A stretch of DNA of 62,978 nt from Planctomycetota bacterium. Lineage in GTDB: Bacteria > Planctomycetota > MHYJ01 > WSZJ01. The notes beneath the pieces were generated by a model that ran no database searches, had not been told where the DNA came from, and worked only from the letters and a program-made list of their open reading frames with translations. The position numbers and the translations under genes are program-made. The stretch covers positions 1 through 62,978 of the forward strand of contig JACPRD010000026.1 of assembly GCA_016190145.1 (NCBI GenBank). The letters run 5' to 3'. Position 1 is the stretch's first letter. Each line of letters begins with the position of its first letter. Positions 62,712 through 62,978 of this stretch are shown here, one piece after another.

Positions 62712-62978
62712 GGCGGGAGGGGGGAAGGGCGAGAGGCGGGGCGGAAGGGCGAAAGGCGGGGCGGAAGGGCGAAAGGCGGGGCGGAAGGACGGAAGGGATT
62801 CTGGCGGCGCGCCCGGCAACTCCGAGGGCCTTCGCCCCACGAACCCTATCTCCCTTTCGCCCTCTCGCCCTGCCTTTCGCCCTCTCGCCCTGCCTTTCGC
62901 CCTCTCGCCCTGCCTTTCGCCCTCTCGCCCTTCCGCCCTGCCCTTCCGCCCCTCCGCCCTGCCCTTCCGCCCTCCCGC
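62712..62978. repeat. Large inverted tandem repeat (GGCGGGGCGGAAGGGCGAAA / CCTTTCGCCCTCTCGCCCTG)
   Basis: Left arm: three 20-base units (62731-62790). Right arm: four 20-base units of CCTTTCGCCCTCTCGCCC type (62851-62930) plus CCTTCCGCCCTGCC variants to the window end. The arms are complementary in sense, forming a long hairpin. Same family as positions 1-178. No gene seen. Confidence 0.85.

Noticed and set aside
62851..62978. Regular 20-base tandem units at the window end resembling a CRISPR array.
   Set aside because: Units are contiguous with no unique spacers, and there are no cas genes.
1..62978. tRNA, rRNA, tmRNA, SRP or RNase P genes, and IS elements with transposases.
   Set aside because: No T-loop, CCA-end, conserved core or transposase motif was found on reading both strands; a tRNAscan or Infernal run would be decisive.

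Overview
This is a gene-dense stretch of a very GC-rich (about 68-70 % by eye) bacterial chromosome. No rRNA, tRNA, CRISPR array, insertion sequence or phage core gene was found. The gene content suggests a Planctomycetota-like or related PVC-type bacterium: a Ser/Thr kinase with an NPCBM-type exterior, a VIT-VWA-DUF2135 protein, a prepilin-like lipoprotein with a CxNNLRQI motif, several class III cyclases, FHA-GGDEF and HD-GYP proteins, and RtcB with archease. This assignment is inference only. Many reading frames on the strand opposite real genes are open because third codon positions are nearly all G or C; they are not annotated.

Layout. 0.2-4.2 kb: ribF, def, a TPR protein, rpsT and a lipoprotein. 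4.2-7.5 kb (minus): three overlapping genes for a double zinc-finger protein, a TPR protein and a CPBP membrane protease. 7.6-9.5 kb: an SRPBCC-class III cyclase. 9.6-11.8 kb (minus): hflX, which seems to start at CTG, then a YcfL-like lipoprotein, preceded by a structured RNA with a strong terminator that looks like an orphan RNA switch. 11.8-18.3 kb (minus): a seven-gene operon with a CHASE2 cyclase, SH3-like proteins, an intact M48 lipoprotease, a degenerate M48 paralogue and a GAF-sigma54 activator. 18.7-21.7 kb: etfB, etfA and an aminotransferase. 22.4-27.6 kb (minus): M28 peptidase, ABC exporter, HD-GYP protein, DUF502 protein. 28-32.9 kb: a tiny zinc-ribbon protein, YkgJ-like protein, RtcB interrupted by a 502-residue intein, archease, and a cyclic-nucleotide-binding protein. 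33-35.8 kb (minus): a protein with three copies of an unrecognised module, a membrane protein, and a FliL-like protein. 36-40 kb: MFS transporter and a three-part ABC exporter. 41-46.8 kb: methyltransferase, glycosyltransferase, then accessory genes (AAA/DUF4143 ATPase, decayed zeta-toxin-like locus, nuclease-fold protein). 46.9-52.6 kb: VIT-VWA protein, Ser/Thr kinase, FHA-GGDEF protein. 53-55.5 kb: AbiEi/AbiEii toxin-antitoxin pair and a frameshifted antirepressor-like gene. 55.7-62.7 kb: cyclase-like STAND-TPR protein, B12/radical SAM enzyme, a tandem triplet of a lipoprotein family, and a TPR protein.

Cyclic-nucleotide signalling recurs: two apparently complete class III cyclases and one degenerate one, a cyclic-nucleotide-binding protein, a GGDEF protein and an HD-GYP protein. 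Cell-envelope proteins (lipoproteins, M48, SH3, CPBP) are also frequent.

The most unusual trait is between the genes. Almost every larger gap holds a long inverted repeat or an array of short motifs, in at least eight sequence families, several present two or three times. One family (27715-27879, 28276-28449, 35813-35963) is a branched palindrome with compensatory base changes between copies. A second trait is that about eleven genes have a minus-10-like hexamer ending only 6-10 nt before the start codon, which points to leaderless transcripts.
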